A stretch of 17,443 nucleotides of DNA from Neisseriales bacterium (GCA_008017145.1 SSGY01000096.1:1-17443); one strand, 5' to 3'. Shown: positions 6,705 to 13,311, counted from the stretch's first letter. The notes: generated by a model not told the origin, from the letters alone. Made by a program: numbers and translations.

Positions 6705-6984
6705 GTTTATTTACCTCTATAACAATAATTTTAACCGAGTTTTGTTCTTCAATATAAATTGCTCTGTAGGCTTTATTTAAGCGAATCGAGCGCTGACCTT
6801 TTCTATCACCAGCTAATGGCTCGTCATGATAACCCGGTATTTTTCTAGCCATGATAATTCCCTGATGATTCACTAATTTAACCCACATTTTTAATTTCTT
6901 TAAAATCTGATGTGGAATTTTAGCTAAGTCTTTCTCTGCTCTTTTATCAAACTGAACAATATCTTGTGAATAAATCAATTTCAT
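6694..6984 (-). CDS. higB: HigB/RelE-superfamily toxin
   Basis: A 96-aa basic protein of the RelE/HigB family, which cuts mRNA at the ribosome. Family hallmarks seen: FDKRAEKDLAKIPHQILKKL near the N-terminus, GYHDEPLAGDRKGQRSIRLN in the core, and AYRAIYIEE followed by VIEVNKHDY at the C-terminus. Arginine and lysine residues in the RKGQRSIRL and YRAIY segments are the usual catalytic and binding positions. AAAGG precedes the ATG. The promoter at 7012-7040 is directly upstream with an overlapping operator. As a cargo module it would help keep the element in the host population. Confidence 0.9.
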   Translation of the reverse strand: MKLIYSQDIVQFDKRAEKDLAKIPHQILKKLKMWVKLVNHQGIIMARKIPGYHDEPLAGDRKGQRSIRLNKAYRAIYIEEQNSVKIIVIEVNKHDY

Positions 6985-7011
6985 TAAAATAACCTTTGTT
7001 TAGTTACCAGA

Positions 7012-7040
7012 ATTATACACCTTTTTAGTGTATGTAACAA
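7012..7040 (-). promoter_or_regulatory. higBA promoter with overlapping operator
   Basis: On the minus strand, -35 TTGTTA (7035-7040) and -10 TATAAT (7012-7017) are 17 bp apart. The inverted repeat ATACAC(7015-7020)-N7-GTGTAT(7028-7033) lies between them and overlaps the -10. This placement is typical of autoregulated HigA operators. Confidence 0.8.
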
Positions 7041-7130
7041 TTTAATTTACTCATAACACTATTTACCATAAAAAAGTCACACGCCACAATATGCTATTTT
7101 GATTCTATTTTTCTCAGTACGTTATATTTA

Positions 7131-7148
7131 TATTTCAAATTGAAAATA
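7131..7148. promoter_or_regulatory. Candidate repressor operator 3
   Basis: TATTTCAAATTGAAAATA is a near-palindrome ending 6 bp before the -35 of the main rightward promoter. It matches the site before the repressor gene in 15 of 18 positions after reverse complementing. Repressor bound here would keep the operon off in the lysogen. Confidence 0.5.
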
Positions 7149-7154
7149 TTTATC

Positions 7155-7184
7155 TTGACATTTGTGTTTTCACTATGAAATAAT
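7155..7184 (+). promoter_or_regulatory. Main rightward promoter
   Basis: A perfect -35 TTGACA (7155-7160) is followed after 18 bp by AATAAT (7179-7184). Transcription would start near 7190, just before the boxB/boxA-like elements. It is the only strong promoter seen ahead of the genes from 7377 onward. Confidence 0.7.
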
Positions 7185-7195
7185 AACGCTATAGC

Positions 7196-7232
7196 TTGGT
7201 TGTATAGCCAACCAAACAAAGCTCTTTAACAA
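7196..7232 (+). promoter_or_regulatory. rrn-like antitermination site (hairpin + boxA)
   Basis: The hairpin TTGGTTG/CAACCAA (7196-7215) is followed 5 bases later by GCTCTTTAACAA (7221-7232), which matches the bacterial rRNA boxA consensus. The order, hairpin then boxA a few bases from the transcript start, is that of rRNA leaders. Downstream, 7263-7340 holds further inverted repeats (TCACAAGT/ACTTGTGA; TGCAAT/ATTGCA; a GCGA-TATC stem). Host Nus factors would bind boxA and let polymerase pass the terminators inside the operon. Confidence 0.75.
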
Positions 7233-7376
7233 ATTAAATCTACGAGATGGAAATCCACTCTTTCACAAGTGAATGCAATATAACTTGTGATATATAGATT
7301 GCAACTAATAGCGATTATCGTCATAACATTTGATAGTCGCTATCGTGATGTAATTTAACTAATTGGAGTAAATACA

Positions 7377-7556
7377 ATGAGTAAAGCAAGAGACAACCTC
7401 CGCGCTGCAGTTTATGCTATTCAAAAAGCTGAACGAATTAGTGCAAAATCATGTGCTATTGCCGAACGTCATATCATAAAAGGTCAAATCACCAATTATG
7501 ATAACTTTTATCAACCAAAGAAAAGGAGAAACGCAATTGTTAGAGAACGAACTTAA
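7377..7556 (+). CDS. Small basic protein, 59 aa, unknown
   Basis: The first gene of the rightward operon: a 59-residue basic protein (MSKARDNLRAAVYAIQKAER...QPKKRRNAIVRERT). GGAG stands 9 bases before the ATG. The N-terminal half is likely one amphipathic helix and the C-terminus is arginine- and lysine-rich, as in small nucleic-acid-binding phage proteins. I do not recognise the family. Its end overlaps the next gene by 20 bp, so the two are probably translated together. Confidence 0.7.
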   Translation: MSKARDNLRAAVYAIQKAERISAKSCAIAERHIIKGQITNYDNFYQPKKRRNAIVRERT

Positions 7557-7752
7557 ACAAGATTGGACCAGAGAAGAAATCTGTGCCGCTTGTGGTTTCA
7601 CTGTTGAATGGTTCCGGCAACTTAAAAATGCTGGCAAAATTCCACCACCCGACGATACTAATCGTAAGCCTTATATCTGGTACCGCCGAACCATTTTACC
7701 ATTTATTAAAAAATGGCTCGAAAGCAAAAAATCTCAACCACCCCAACCCTGA
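7537..7752 (+). CDS. Small HTH protein, excisionase/AlpA-like
   Basis: A 71-residue protein if translation starts at TTG 7537, which has AAAGGAG 8 bases upstream. An ATG at 7498 would add 13 residues but has no ribosome site. The region WTREEICAACGFTVEWFRQLKNAG is a helix-turn-helix, followed by a wing and a basic tail (KPYIWYRRTILPFIKKWLESK), as in MerR-like excisionases and AlpA regulators. It is far from the integrase, so it is more likely a regulator than the excisionase. Its stop codon lies in the left arm of an intrinsic terminator. Confidence 0.7.
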   Translation: MLENELKQDWTREEICAACGFTVEWFRQLKNAGKIPPPDDTNRKPYIWYRRTILPFIKKWLESKKSQPPQP

Positions 7753-7770
7753 CGATAGTCGGGGTTTTTT
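7747..7770 (+). terminator. Intrinsic terminator 1 inside the operon
   Basis: Stem CCCTGAC/GTCGGGG with loop GATA, followed by six Ts (7765-7770). It overlaps the stop codon of the HTH gene. Genes after it would need antitermination from the boxA site. Confidence 0.85.
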
Positions 7771-7796
7771 ATTTTCATTTTTTTAAGGAAATCATT

Positions 7797-8069
7797 ATGA
7801 AAAAAATAGAAGCGTATAAATACAATCCGGATCCGGCTGAAAATCTAAAGTTTGAAGATGTTATAGCAACTGGGGGAAAAAATATTCGGATAGGTGAGCA
7901 ATTAATAGTAAATACCTCTAGTCATTACATTATTCCAAATGGAACAATAGTCAAGGTAAAAAACAAAATTGTAGACTCAGTTGAAAAACTAAGTGGATTT
8001 GATGTTGAAACACCAGATGGCAAATTGTTATTTGCTAGATTTTCACGATTAAAAAGAATAAGTGCATAA
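7797..8069 (+). CDS. Unknown 90-aa protein, beta-rich
   Basis: ATG 7797 is preceded by AAGGA at a workable distance, so I exclude the 28 upstream residues, which would span the terminator. The protein (MKKIEAYKYNPDPAENLKF...) is rich in short beta strands: IRIGEQLIVN, GTIVKVKNKI, FDVETPDGKLLFARF. It ends with RLKRISA. This looks like a small SH3-type barrel, but I do not recognise a family. It sits alone between two intrinsic terminators. Confidence 0.65.
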   Translation: MKKIEAYKYNPDPAENLKFEDVIATGGKNIRIGEQLIVNTSSHYIIPNGTIVKVKNKIVDSVEKLSGFDVETPDGKLLFARFSRLKRISA

Positions 8070-8083
8070 ATTTAAATCATCAT

Positions 8084-8109
8084 AATCAGATTAGCTACCT
8101 GATTTTTTT
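8084..8109 (+). terminator. Intrinsic terminator 2 inside the operon
   Basis: Stem AATCAG (8084-8089) and CTGATT (8099-8104) with a 9-base loop, running into seven Ts. The stem is short and AT-rich, so it is probably leaky. Confidence 0.55.
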
Positions 8110-8132
8110 ATTTTTACCCACAGGACAATATC

Positions 8133-8294
8133 ATGTTTCAAATCATTCAATATGATCTCTCAGATCACAACCGTGAGCATTTAGTTAAACAAGTAATGAG
8201 CGGCAGAATAGCTCAATGCTTAATCAGACTATGGAATCAAAGCGCAGAGCAATATGGCGCTGCAGTTCAATACTACGCCAACTATGTTGGTTAA
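8133..8294 (+). CDS. Unknown 53-aa protein
   Basis: A 53-residue frame (MFQIIQYDLSDHNREHLVKQ...) with AGGA 6-9 bases before the ATG. It consists of a short strand followed by two helices (HLVKQVMSGRIAQCLIRLW and QYGAAVQYYANYV). Its stop codon is 14 bp from the next start. No family is recognised; the spacing and ribosome site support a real gene. Confidence 0.55.
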   Translation: MFQIIQYDLSDHNREHLVKQVMSGRIAQCLIRLWNQSAEQYGAAVQYYANYVG

Positions 8295-8308
8295 TTTTGG
8301 AGGTAACT

Positions 8309-8611
8309 ATGAGCACAAATACAGCAAGCAATCCCCTATCCTCGATTAACCAGCAAATACTTGATGGATTTAGCAAGCAACATAATTTATGGGCGCGGGC
8401 TTTAATCTCAACCGACGAGTATTGCAATTATATTGAAGCGAATGAGAGTAAATTTAGCGAAGAGCTTTACTTTGGACATATCCAGCAAACATTAAACTTA
8501 CTTCCGAATATTCCGAACTACCAGCGCTTATTCGCAATTCATTCACGAATTAGCCAAAACCTAACAAAAGACTTAACTTTGAGGATTGATAATGCAGAAA
8601 ATAGCATGTGA
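8309..8611 (+). CDS. Unknown 100-aa helical protein upstream of the actin gene
   Basis: Starts at ATG 8309, with GGAGG 5-9 bases upstream. The 100 residues are mostly helical (INQQILDGFSKQHNLWARAL, TDEYCNYIEANESKFSEEL, QTLNLLPNIPNYQRLFAIH). There is no membrane segment or known motif. It overlaps the parM-like gene by 20 bp, and its 3' end contains that gene's ribosome site, so expression is coupled. It could be an accessory factor of the segregation module, but only the gene order suggests this. Confidence 0.65.
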   Translation: MSTNTASNPLSSINQQILDGFSKQHNLWARALISTDEYCNYIEANESKFSEELYFGHIQQTLNLLPNIPNYQRLFAIHSRISQNLTKDLTLRIDNAENSM

Positions 8612-9497
8612 TATTGGTTATGGTTTTACCAAATTTAAAACCGACAAAATGGTGGCAAGTTTCCCATCCGCAATTGCTCACGCGCGTAAGCATCAAGCGG
8701 ATATAGCGCTAAACTTGGCTCACGAATTTGAGGGTGGACATTATTTACTTGGAGATACTGCAGTTAGAAATGCGCTGACTACTCGTGATTATAGTTGGCT
8801 AGCAAAATATGCACCATTATTGCTCTTTGAAGCGATTAATCAAGCAGCGTTCAATCCGGCTGAAGAGATTCAACTAGTAACGGGGCTTAGTTTATTGAAC
8901 TGGTCCAAGCGTAATGAGTTTGCCGAGCGTCTGAGCGATTTTGTTGTCGATAAAATCCGTGTGAATAACATCAAAATTACCCTAGTGCCACAAGGTAAAG
9001 GCGTGTACTTGGATTGTTTGGCAAGAGTTGCGGGATTGGCTAATCAACTATGTTTGATTGTTGATATTGGAACTAATACGCTTGATGTGATTCCCTTTGA
9101 ATCTGGCAAGGCTTTAGCTGCCGAAGCATATGCGACATGTGATGGAATGAATCAAGTTATTCAGGAAGTACAGAAGCTAGTTAATCGTGAGTTTGGTATT
9201 TCGGCCAGTGAAGCCGAAGTTACCAAGATCATTAGAACCAATCAAATTAGCATTGCCGGTGAAACCCGTAACTTGTCAGTATGGATTGAAGAAGAGAAAC
9301 AGATTTATTTTGAAATGGTTTTAAATCAGATCCGAAGTAAAAATGCTGATTTATTCAAACGTGCGAATGTGATTATCTTTGCCGGTGGTGGCGCTAACTA
9401 TGCTCCAGATTATCTACCAGAGAGTAAACAATATTACTTCGTACCAGAACCAGAGAACTCTAACGTTAATGGTTATTTTACTTTACTCGGTGATTAG
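8592..9497 (+). CDS. ParM/StbA-family actin-like ATPase
   Basis: A 301-aa actin-fold ATPase. The start is ATG 8592, with GAGG 9 bases upstream; a TTG two codons earlier is less likely. Seen: phosphate-1 loop CDIGYGFTK at 6-14; phosphate-2 loop LIVDIGTNTLDV at 155-166; adenosine motif IIFAGGGANY at 261-270; and a StbA-like VTGLSLLNW. It would polymerise into filaments that move DNA, usually plasmids. The next gene encodes a small protein in the place of a ParR/StbB adaptor. A full partition pair inside an integrated phage-like element suggests a phage-plasmid life style or filament-guided DNA movement during induction, as described for some phage actins. The family is sure; the role here is inferred. 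Confidence 0.9.
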   Translation: MQKIACDIGYGFTKFKTDKMVASFPSAIAHARKHQADIALNLAHEFEGGHYLLGDTAVRNALTTRDYSWLAKYAPLLLFEAINQAAFNPAEEIQLVTGLSLLNWSKRNEFAERLSDFVVDKIRVNNIKITLVPQGKGVYLDCLARVAGLANQLCLIVDIGTNTLDVIPFESGKALAAEAYATCDGMNQVIQEVQKLVNREFGISASEAEVTKIIRTNQISIAGETRNLSVWIEEEKQIYFEMVLNQIRSKNADLFKRANVIIFAGGGANYAPDYLPESKQYYFVPEPENSNVNGYFTLLGD

Positions 9498-9499
9498 CT

Positions 9500-9763
9500 A
9501 TGGCACGATTACAAATAACTATAGCTGATGATATTGATCAAATACTAAATCGCTTTAACCACGCTAATGAAAAGCGGTTATTTGTCGAGTATGCAATTAA
9601 ATTAGCTGCCAATAATCCAAAAATTTGTGAGATGTTTGGATTAACTGATAGAACTCAATTATCAGTGCCAGTAAAAGATAAACTATCAATGAATGTGATT
9701 CAGGTTGCAAAAAATAAGCCTGCAGCCAAAGTTACTATTGACGAAGAGTTTAGTGATGAATGA
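9500..9763 (+). CDS. Probable ParR/StbB-like partner of the actin
   Basis: An 87-aa protein starting 3 bp after the actin gene stop. The N-terminal strand-helix-helix (MARLQITIADDIDQILNRFN, then EKRLFVEYAIKLAANNP) fits a ribbon-helix-helix DNA-binding fold. The C-terminal tail is charged and probably disordered (NKPAAKVTIDEEFSDE). In ParM systems the adaptor has exactly this build: an N-terminal DNA-binding fold and a flexible acidic tail that caps the filament. The order, actin then adaptor, also fits. No parC-like iterons were found next to the pair. Its last 8 bp overlap the next start. Confidence 0.7.
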   Translation: MARLQITIADDIDQILNRFNHANEKRLFVEYAIKLAANNPKICEMFGLTDRTQLSVPVKDKLSMNVIQVAKNKPAAKVTIDEEFSDE

Positions 9764-9952
9764 TTGCGATAACCTAAGCTATTACATTAATTCACGCAGC
9801 AATGGTAAGCGATTTTTTGTTTTTCTGCTGCTGATTTGGAGCAATACAATCAAAGAGCCGCTAATCCAATAACTATGGAGCAGCTTAATCATCTTGGTTG
9901 GTATGAGGTTTGCGGATTAAAGGACCGCTTGATTTATTTACGAAGGGAGTAG
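9756..9952 (+). pseudogene. Small phage gene, apparently frameshifted
   Basis: From ATG 9756 the frame reads MNDCDNLSYYINSRSNGKRF, then FVF, and stops after 38 residues (9870-9872). In the -1 frame, from the T5 tract near 9823-9828, a sensible sequence goes on: SAADLEQYNQRAANP, then ITMEQLNHLGWYEVCGLKDR and LIYLRRE to TAG 9952. Adding one T would join them into a 65-aa protein. I read this as one small gene with a one-base deletion in a T tract, or a sequencing error there. The family is unknown. A GGGAG at its end is the ribosome site of the next small gene. Confidence 0.5.
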
Positions 9953-9958
9953 GCAAAT

Positions 9959-10039
9959 TTGAGGATGATTTTTGAATTAACCCTTATTGTGGCACTAGCT
10001 ATCGTTTTGATTAGTCTAGTGCCTTTTTTATTACAGTAA
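9959..10039 (+). CDS. 26-aa single-span membrane peptide
   Basis: TTG 9959 has GGGAG 9 bases upstream; an in-frame ATG is two codons later. The product is MRMIFELTLIVALAIVLISL plus VPFLLQ: one transmembrane helix and almost nothing else. Phage operons often carry such peptides. The coding DNA also folds into the terminator at 9991-10029, so the frame may be a by-product of that element; the ribosome site argues for translation. Confidence 0.45.
   Translation: MRMIFELTLIVALAIVLISLVPFLLQ
9991..10029 (+). terminator. Intrinsic terminator 3 inside the operon
   Basis: Stem GGCACTAG (9991-9998) and CTAGTGCC (10016-10023) with a 17-base loop, then six Ts. It lies before the unknown gene at 10059. 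The right arm and T-run are part of a 28-bp repeat found again after that gene. Confidence 0.8.
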
Positions 10040-10045
10040 CTATTT
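10018..10045 (+). repeat. 28-bp direct repeat, left copy
   Basis: Starts AGTGCC, then a T-rich run, and ends TTACAGTAACTATTT. The right copy at 10771-10798 is identical in 25 of 28 positions. The two copies bracket one gene and its ribosome site region, as if that gene had been gained between duplicated leader sequences. Confidence 0.75.
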
Positions 10046-10058
10046 AGGAGCAAAAATA

Positions 10059-10766
10059 ATGTTAGATATAAATGAAATCGTTCAATCAAAGCTAACTGAG
10101 TTAGCTGAAAGCAAAACAATTGAAACAGAAATCCAGAAAACAATTGAAAGTACAATTCTTAAAGAAGTTAGAGACACTTTCTCATCTTATGAATTTAGAA
10201 AAGTAATTGGTAATCGGCTTACTGAGCAGTTTTCTCAATGTTTTGAAAAAATTGATTTTAGTTCTTACAATGGATTTATTCTCAATGCATTAACGAGTTT
10301 AATTGAAAATCAATGCAAACAAGATATCATCGAAAAAGCACAGCAGCAAATAAATGACATGCTATTCATTAAGCGTGAATCAATTAAATTGTCGTGGCTA
10401 GCGGACAAATATACAGAGTATCTAAATAGTAATGTGGATGAAGAAGATAAATATAACGTTAATGGTAGGTGGCATTTTGAAGTTCTTGAAGATGTTAGTG
10501 AACATGTTTCTGGTCTCAAAGAAATAGTAATGGGTCTTTCTCAACCTGACCGCAGATATTCTGCTGATGATCATCTTGTTCGATTGGGTATATGGCATGA
10601 TGAACGTATTTATCGACTTAGTTTTGAAGGTAAAGATATGAAAAATCTATCTACTTTTGGCGGTATGTCAGATTTTGAAGCCTTGCTTTTCAACTTGGTG
10701 ATGAATGAAACAAAGATAGAATGGGATGATTTGGAGCCACACACTAGTCTTGATATTGACTATTAA
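10059..10766 (+). CDS. Unknown 235-aa protein flanked by direct repeats
   Basis: Starts at ATG 10059, with TAGGAG 9 bases upstream. Residues 1-120 are long, charged helices with coiled-coil character (VQSKLTELAESKTIETEIQK, ESTILKEVRDTFSSYEFRKV, IIEKAQQQINDML). The C-terminal half mixes strands and helices (WHFEVLEDVSEHVSGLKEIV, HLVRLGIWHDERIYRLSFEG) and ends in an acidic tail (EWDDLEPHTSLDIDY). No motif or family is recognised. It is a single gene between 28-bp direct repeats inside the early operon, which suggests an exchangeable cargo gene. Helical N-terminus and acidic tail could fit a structural or inhibitor role, but nothing shows which. Confidence 0.75.
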   Translation: MLDINEIVQSKLTELAESKTIETEIQKTIESTILKEVRDTFSSYEFRKVIGNRLTEQFSQCFEKIDFSSYNGFILNALTSLIENQCKQDIIEKAQQQINDMLFIKRESIKLSWLADKYTEYLNSNVDEEDKYNVNGRWHFEVLEDVSEHVSGLKEIVMGLSQPDRRYSADDHLVRLGIWHDERIYRLSFEGKDMKNLSTFGGMSDFEALLFNLVMNETKIEWDDLEPHTSLDIDY

Positions 10767-10770
10767 AATC

Positions 10771-10798
10771 AGTGTCTTTTATTTTACAGTAACTATTT
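10771..10798 (+). repeat. 28-bp direct repeat, right copy
   Basis: Matches 10018-10045 in 25 of 28 positions. Upstream, ACACT (10741-10745) can pair with AGTGT (10771-10775) before TTTTATTTT, a degenerate counterpart of the terminator beside the left copy. So the repeated unit seems to be a terminator plus leader. Confidence 0.75.
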
Positions 10799-10821
10799 TT
10801 AATTTTTAGGAGTCTTTAATC

Positions 10822-11157
10822 ATGAAGGAATTTAGTAATTTTCTTGAAGAGTATCAAGGTGGTATTCTAAATGATACGCTAGGTAAAGAGCTTGCCAAAC
10901 TAACTGAGGCAGTGAGTAAACAAGGTAAGAAAGGTACCATGAGTTTAAACATTATTTTAAAACCAGCCGGCAATGGCAAGATGGATTTGTCAATCACATA
11001 TACAGCTAAACCGCCAATTGATAATACTGTTAGTGGTTTGATGTTTGTTGATGATGACAATAATCTGGTACCGACAGACCCAAATCAGCCAGCTTTGCCG
11101 GGGTTATCTGTAGTTAAAAAACTGGATACCCCAGAACAAAAACGTCAAGTAATTTAA
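10822..11157 (+). CDS. Small conserved phage protein upstream of DUF2303 gene
   Basis: A 111-aa protein with TAGGAG 10 bases before the ATG. Layout: an N-terminal helix (FSNFLEEYQGGILNDTLGKE), a basic GKKG turn, two beta strands (TMSLNIILKPAG, KMDLSITYTAKPP), then FVDDDNNLVPTDPNQPALPG and a short tail. From memory, this strand pair followed by an acidic 'DDxGNL...DPxQPxLP' motif is common in small phage proteins encoded just before DUF2303 genes, as here. The function is unknown. It is probably expressed together with the DUF2303 gene 18 bp downstream. Confidence 0.7.
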   Translation: MKEFSNFLEEYQGGILNDTLGKELAKLTEAVSKQGKKGTMSLNIILKPAGNGKMDLSITYTAKPPIDNTVSGLMFVDDDNNLVPTDPNQPALPGLSVVKKLDTPEQKRQVI

Positions 11158-11175
11158 TTTTAAGGAGTAGTTATT

Positions 11176-12006
11176 ATGTCAGAAAAAAACGTTATTGAAA
11201 CTTATTTAGAGCACTCATCAACGCATGAAGTTCTATTGCACGATAAAGATGATAATGCTAAACCGTTGGTAATTATCACTGGTAATGGCAAGATTCAAAG
11301 TCTCGAAGAATATCGTGACAAACCACTGCAGATTTCAACGGAGCATGAATTTTGCGATCTGCGCGGCTTTGTTGATTATGTCAACGATTTTAAAACCGAT
11401 ACCACGGCGTGTTTCACAGGAGCAAAAGAAATCCGAACCATTTTTGACTATCATGGTAAAGATAATCCACGCTGGGGTAAACATCAGGCGGTCTTTGCAA
11501 TCCAGATTTCACGGCGCTGGAAAATTTGGGAACAAGCACATAATCAATGGATGCCTCAAAAGCAATTTGCTGACTTCTTAGACTCTGGTTTGAATGAGAT
11601 TATCGACCCAAGTCAAGCAGTAATCTTAACCCTAGTGCAAAATTTCCGTGCTACTACCTCATATGAGTATGACTCTGAAAATAGTGCTGGTCGTGAAGAA
11701 TTGCGCTATCGTAAAATCGTCCAGGGCGGTTCTTCTAAATCAGAAACAATCACTTTACCTGATTATGTAACTCTTGCATTACAACCATTTGAAAATATTG
11801 AAGTGCTGAATGACCGTCTGCCGGAAGAGCTACAAATTCCAGCGTATGAGTTAAAAGCAAAAATCAACTGGCAAGTAAATACCGATGGCACTGGGTTGAT
11901 GTTTAAAGTGCAAATTTTGAATGTAGAAAATGTGGTTAACAAAACTCTTGAGATTATCAAGAATGCGGTTAATCACCTTACTGAAGTAAAAACCTATATT
12001 GGCTAA
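11176..12006 (+). CDS. DUF2303 family phage protein (YfdQ-like)
   Basis: A 276-aa protein with AAGGAG 9-10 bases before the ATG. It resembles the DUF2303 family, which includes YfdQ of the E. coli CPS-53 prophage. Supporting features: an N-terminal acidic region; the central motif pattern FDYHGKDNPRWGKHQAVFAI, then RRWKIWEQAHNQWMPQKQFA and FLDSGLNEIIDP; and a C-terminal strand-rich part (ELKAKINWQVNTDGTGLMFK). No enzymatic motif is visible, and no biochemical function is known to me for the family. It usually lies in early or accessory phage operons, as here. The family call rests on recognition, not on a search. Confidence 0.82.
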   Translation: MSEKNVIETYLEHSSTHEVLLHDKDDNAKPLVIITGNGKIQSLEEYRDKPLQISTEHEFCDLRGFVDYVNDFKTDTTACFTGAKEIRTIFDYHGKDNPRWGKHQAVFAIQISRRWKIWEQAHNQWMPQKQFADFLDSGLNEIIDPSQAVILTLVQNFRATTSYEYDSENSAGREELRYRKIVQGGSSKSETITLPDYVTLALQPFENIEVLNDRLPEELQIPAYELKAKINWQVNTDGTGLMFKVQILNVENVVNKTLEIIKNAVNHLTEVKTYIG

Positions 12007-12013
12007 CTAATCA

Positions 12014-12156
12014 GCTCACTCATGAATCTGAGTGAGCATCTAACACAGGACATTGACTGCAGCGCATTGCGAAGTGCGTTGTTTTGAATGGCTTGCAGTG
12101 GGCTTATAGGTGCTGATTTGGAGATAGTCAGTAGTTTTAAGCCCATTTATTTTTAC
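12014..12156 (+). terminator. Structured intergenic region with terminator-like hairpin
   Basis: Three inverted repeats lie between the DUF2303 and DUF4062 genes: a perfect 9-bp stem GCTCACTCA/TGAGTGAGC (12014-12037); ACTGCA/TGCAGT (12056-12099) with an inner CGCA/TGCG; and GGGCTT/AAGCCC (12100-12144) followed by ATTTATTTTTAC. The last is a long-loop terminator candidate. Short frames here (12022-12087, then a new ATG at 12088) have no ribosome site, so I do not call them genes. Confidence 0.5.
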
Positions 12157-12258
12157 TTTATAAAATAAAACCAAGGGCTTTACAGGTGCATTAATATGAT
12201 AAAAGTAACGTCAAACATGATAAAATACAACAATAACAGTTTATTTTATGGAGAGAAA

Positions 12259-13311
12259 ATGGCTAAACCTAGAATATTCTTAAGTTCTACTTTTTATGAT
12301 TTAAAACAAATTAGATTTGATTTAGATAGATTTATCCGAGATTTGGGATACGAGGCAGTTAGAAATGAACAAGGAGAAATACCATTCAGTAAAGAAAAAA
12401 CACTTGAAGATTCTTGCTACAAAGAAATTGAAACAGTCGACATTGTAGTTTCTATAGTGGGGGGAAGATTTGGAGCAACGTCAGTTGGAGATTCTCAGTA
12501 CTCTATATCTCAAAGAGAAATACATACCGCATTAAAATTGGATAAACAAGTCTTTATTTTTATTGATAAGAATGTATATAGCGAGTATAGAACATATCTT
12601 GTAAATAAGGAAAATGCTACAAACATGCGTTTTCATTTTGCGGATAATATAAAAATATTTCAGCATATTGAATATTTGGAATCATTACCCAAAAATAATG
12701 TTATTTGTCCATTTGAGTCTTCTAGCGATATTATCAATTATCTAAAAGAACAATTTGCTGGTCTGTTTCAAAGATTTTTACAGCAACAGAAAAAGATTAA
12801 AGAAGTAAACTTGATTGAGCAACTAGCAAGTACTTCAACATCGCTTCAAAAAATGGTTGATTACTTTTCCCAAATAAATATAAATCATAATGAAAACATA
12901 AACGATTTAGTCCTAAGTAATCATCCAGCAATGTTTAAAATAAAAGAACTTCTTGATATAAAATATAGGGTCTTCTTTCTATCTATGACAGAATTAACTT
13001 CTTTATTAGCAGCACACGGTTTTGAAGTTAAGGAAAGGTCATCTGAAATTATTAGTTTTTCTAAAAGTGATGAAAAATCGAGTGGTATATATACATATTT
13101 TATCAAAGAAGAACCGACTTGGAATTATCACTTATTCGTAAATGAATCTTTATTTGATACTGAAGGCAAACTTAAACCCATCTCTATGGAAAACTGGAAC
13201 AAGGATTGTATTTATATGCATGAAGGAGGAGGATTTTTCCCTGACGAGGATTATGAGCATCTCATGGCAGAAGCAGAATTAGCAGGAATCATAGATAACG
13301 CCCCTTTCTAA
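12259..13311 (+). CDS. DUF4062 protein, probable defence cargo
   Basis: 350 residues from ATG 12259, which has GGAG 5-8 bases upstream; GTG/ATG codons further up have no such site. Residues 4-95 match the DUF4062 domain: PRIFLSSTFYDLKQIRFDLD, then FIRDLGYEAV, EIETVDIVVSIVGGRFGATS and SISQREIHTALKLDKQVFIF. This Rossmann-like domain is often found at the N-terminus of large NTPase proteins tied to phage defence. Here the rest is a long helical middle (residues 170-240) and an unrecognised C-terminal part ending in EAELAGIIDNAPF. No NTPase motif is present. The gene is more AT-rich than its neighbours and has its own strong terminator, so it looks like an independent 'moron' inserted between phage genes. 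The defence role is inferred. Confidence 0.82.
   Translation: MAKPRIFLSSTFYDLKQIRFDLDRFIRDLGYEAVRNEQGEIPFSKEKTLEDSCYKEIETVDIVVSIVGGRFGATSVGDSQYSISQREIHTALKLDKQVFIFIDKNVYSEYRTYLVNKENATNMRFHFADNIKIFQHIEYLESLPKNNVICPFESSSDIINYLKEQFAGLFQRFLQQQKKIKEVNLIEQLASTSTSLQKMVDYFSQININHNENINDLVLSNHPAMFKIKELLDIKYRVFFLSMTELTSLLAAHGFEVKERSSEIISFSKSDEKSSGIYTYFIKEEPTWNYHLFVNESLFDTEGKLKPISMENWNKDCIYMHEGGGFFPDEDYEHLMAEAELAGIIDNAPF

Noticed and set aside
12022..12168. Two short frames in line, separated by TGA-ATG, after the DUF2303 gene
   Set aside because: No ribosome site for either, and the region is explained by three strong inverted repeats. It could be a decayed gene, but nothing identifies one.
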